From Paraburkholderia fungorum (lineage in GTDB: Bacteria > Pseudomonadota > Gammaproteobacteria > Burkholderiales > Burkholderiaceae), in the NCBI RefSeq assembly GCF_003610895.1, contig NZ_MCAS01000001.1, positions 558,001-622,000 on the forward strand: a stretch of DNA of 64,000 bases, given 5' to 3'. Under the pieces are notes generated by a model. That model was not told the origin of the DNA. It did no database searches and saw nothing but the letters and a program-made list of their open reading frames with translations. Numbering within the stretch: position 1 is the stretch's first letter; each line of letters starts with the position of its first letter. Of the stretch, positions 63,603 to 64,000 are shown piece after piece. Made by a program: the position numbers and the translations under genes.

Positions 63603-64000
63603 GCGCACTGTCATTCGTCACGTTGACGAGCACCGCGCTTGGCGCATGTGTCGGCGCCACGCTTGCGCTGACCGGAGCGGGCGGCGCAATCATCGCCGTG
63701 CCACTGTTGATGTTCGGCTTGCAGCTTTCCGTGATCGAGGCGGCGCCCATCGGCCTGCTCGCGGTGGCGTCGTCGGCCATGCTCGGCGCGTTCCTTGGAC
63801 TTAGGGCGGGCATTGTCAGATATCGCGCGGCGGGCTTGATAGCGGCCGCCGGGATGCTCATGACCCCGGCGGGCTTGTGGGCCGCGCGGCATATGCCGAA
63901 CACGCCGCTGACGGTGTTGTTCGCCGGCGTGCTCGCCTGTGTCGCGGTTCAGATGTACCGGCGGGCAAGCGGATCGCATGGCGCTTCTTCGTCGGCGCAA
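63599..64000 (+). CDS. TauE/SafE-family sulfite exporter (partial)
   Basis: The frame is open to the window edge, giving about 134 residues. The TauE/SafE start is seen: GACVGATLALTGAGGAIIAV, then LLMFGLQLSVIEAAPIGLLA and a third and fourth membrane helix. Such proteins export sulfite or sulfonates. ATGA overlap with sqr shows coupling. With persulfide dioxygenase making sulfite, export is a logical end of the sulfide branch. Confidence 0.85.
   Translation, partial: MSALSFVTLTSTALGACVGATLALTGAGGAIIAVPLLMFGLQLSVIEAAPIGLLAVASSAMLGAFLGLRAGIVRYRAAGLIAAAGMLMTPAGLWAARHMPNTPLTVLFAGVLACVAVQMYRRASGSHGASSSAQ

Noticed and set aside
62370..63614. 414-codon minus-strand frame opposite sqr
   Set aside because: Antisense shadow of a strongly supported FAD protein.

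Overview
The window is GC-rich, densely coded, chromosomal-looking DNA from a betaproteobacterium, most likely Paraburkholderia or Burkholderia. The assignment is inference from gene content: a Tat-exported class A beta-lactamase, a Tat-exported phosphocholine-type phospholipase C, an sfn sulfone cluster, a Wza/Wzb/Wzc exopolysaccharide locus with its own Kdo genes, and an ergothioneine-type catabolic locus. No rRNA, tRNA, CRISPR array, insertion sequence or phage gene was recognised.

Region 1 (1-6.3 kb): a partial acyltransferase translationally coupled to a beta-lactamase, a small protein with its own terminator, phospholipase C with a tiny lipoprotein upstream, an unknown protein, and a tandem pair of lipoproteins. 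Region 2 (6.4-18.5 kb): organosulfur acquisition. A DszC/SfnC-like flavoprotein, SfnR and SfnB (minus strand), then MsuE and SfnG, a degenerate acyl-CoA-synthetase-like protein and a complete branched-chain-amino-acid-type ABC importer. Two sigma-54 promoters with exact GG-N10-GC spacing fit control by SfnR. Region 3 (18.6-24.9 kb): a GGDEF/EAL protein, alanine racemase, a candidate sRNA, a GlxA/AraC regulator and an orphan FlhD-like protein.

Region 4 (24.9-46.8 kb): a large exopolysaccharide locus. The minus-strand operon runs from the priming transferase through Wza, Wzb, Wzc, flippase, a KpsS-type Kdo-transferase-like protein, an acetyltransferase and two glycosyltransferases to kdsA, kdsB and kdsD. 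galU and a PAP2 protein converge on it. Wzy, a sialidase-like propeller, an acyltransferase and an SGNH hydrolase lie beyond. Together they suggest an O-acetylated, Kdo-containing, Wzy-made polysaccharide. Two paralogous GlxA/AraC regulators bracket the core.

Region 5 (46.8-51.7 kb): an SDR/shikimate-dehydrogenase-like pair with a LysR regulator, and a carboxymuconolactone-decarboxylase-like lipoprotein divergent from an aldo/keto reductase across a region with three palindromes.

Region 6 (51.7-64 kb) is the most interesting. A divergent locus encodes a carbamoylase, a cyclic amidohydrolase, a LysR regulator, a DUF917 desulfurase-like protein, a urocanase paralogue, an MFS transporter and an exported ammonia-lyase homologue without the MIO triad. 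A persulfide dioxygenase, sulfide:quinone oxidoreductase and TauE/SafE exporter follow. This reads as breakdown of ergothioneine or a related thiohistidine betaine to glutamate, joined to disposal of the released sulfide. A shared operator-like sequence occurs upstream of both arms.
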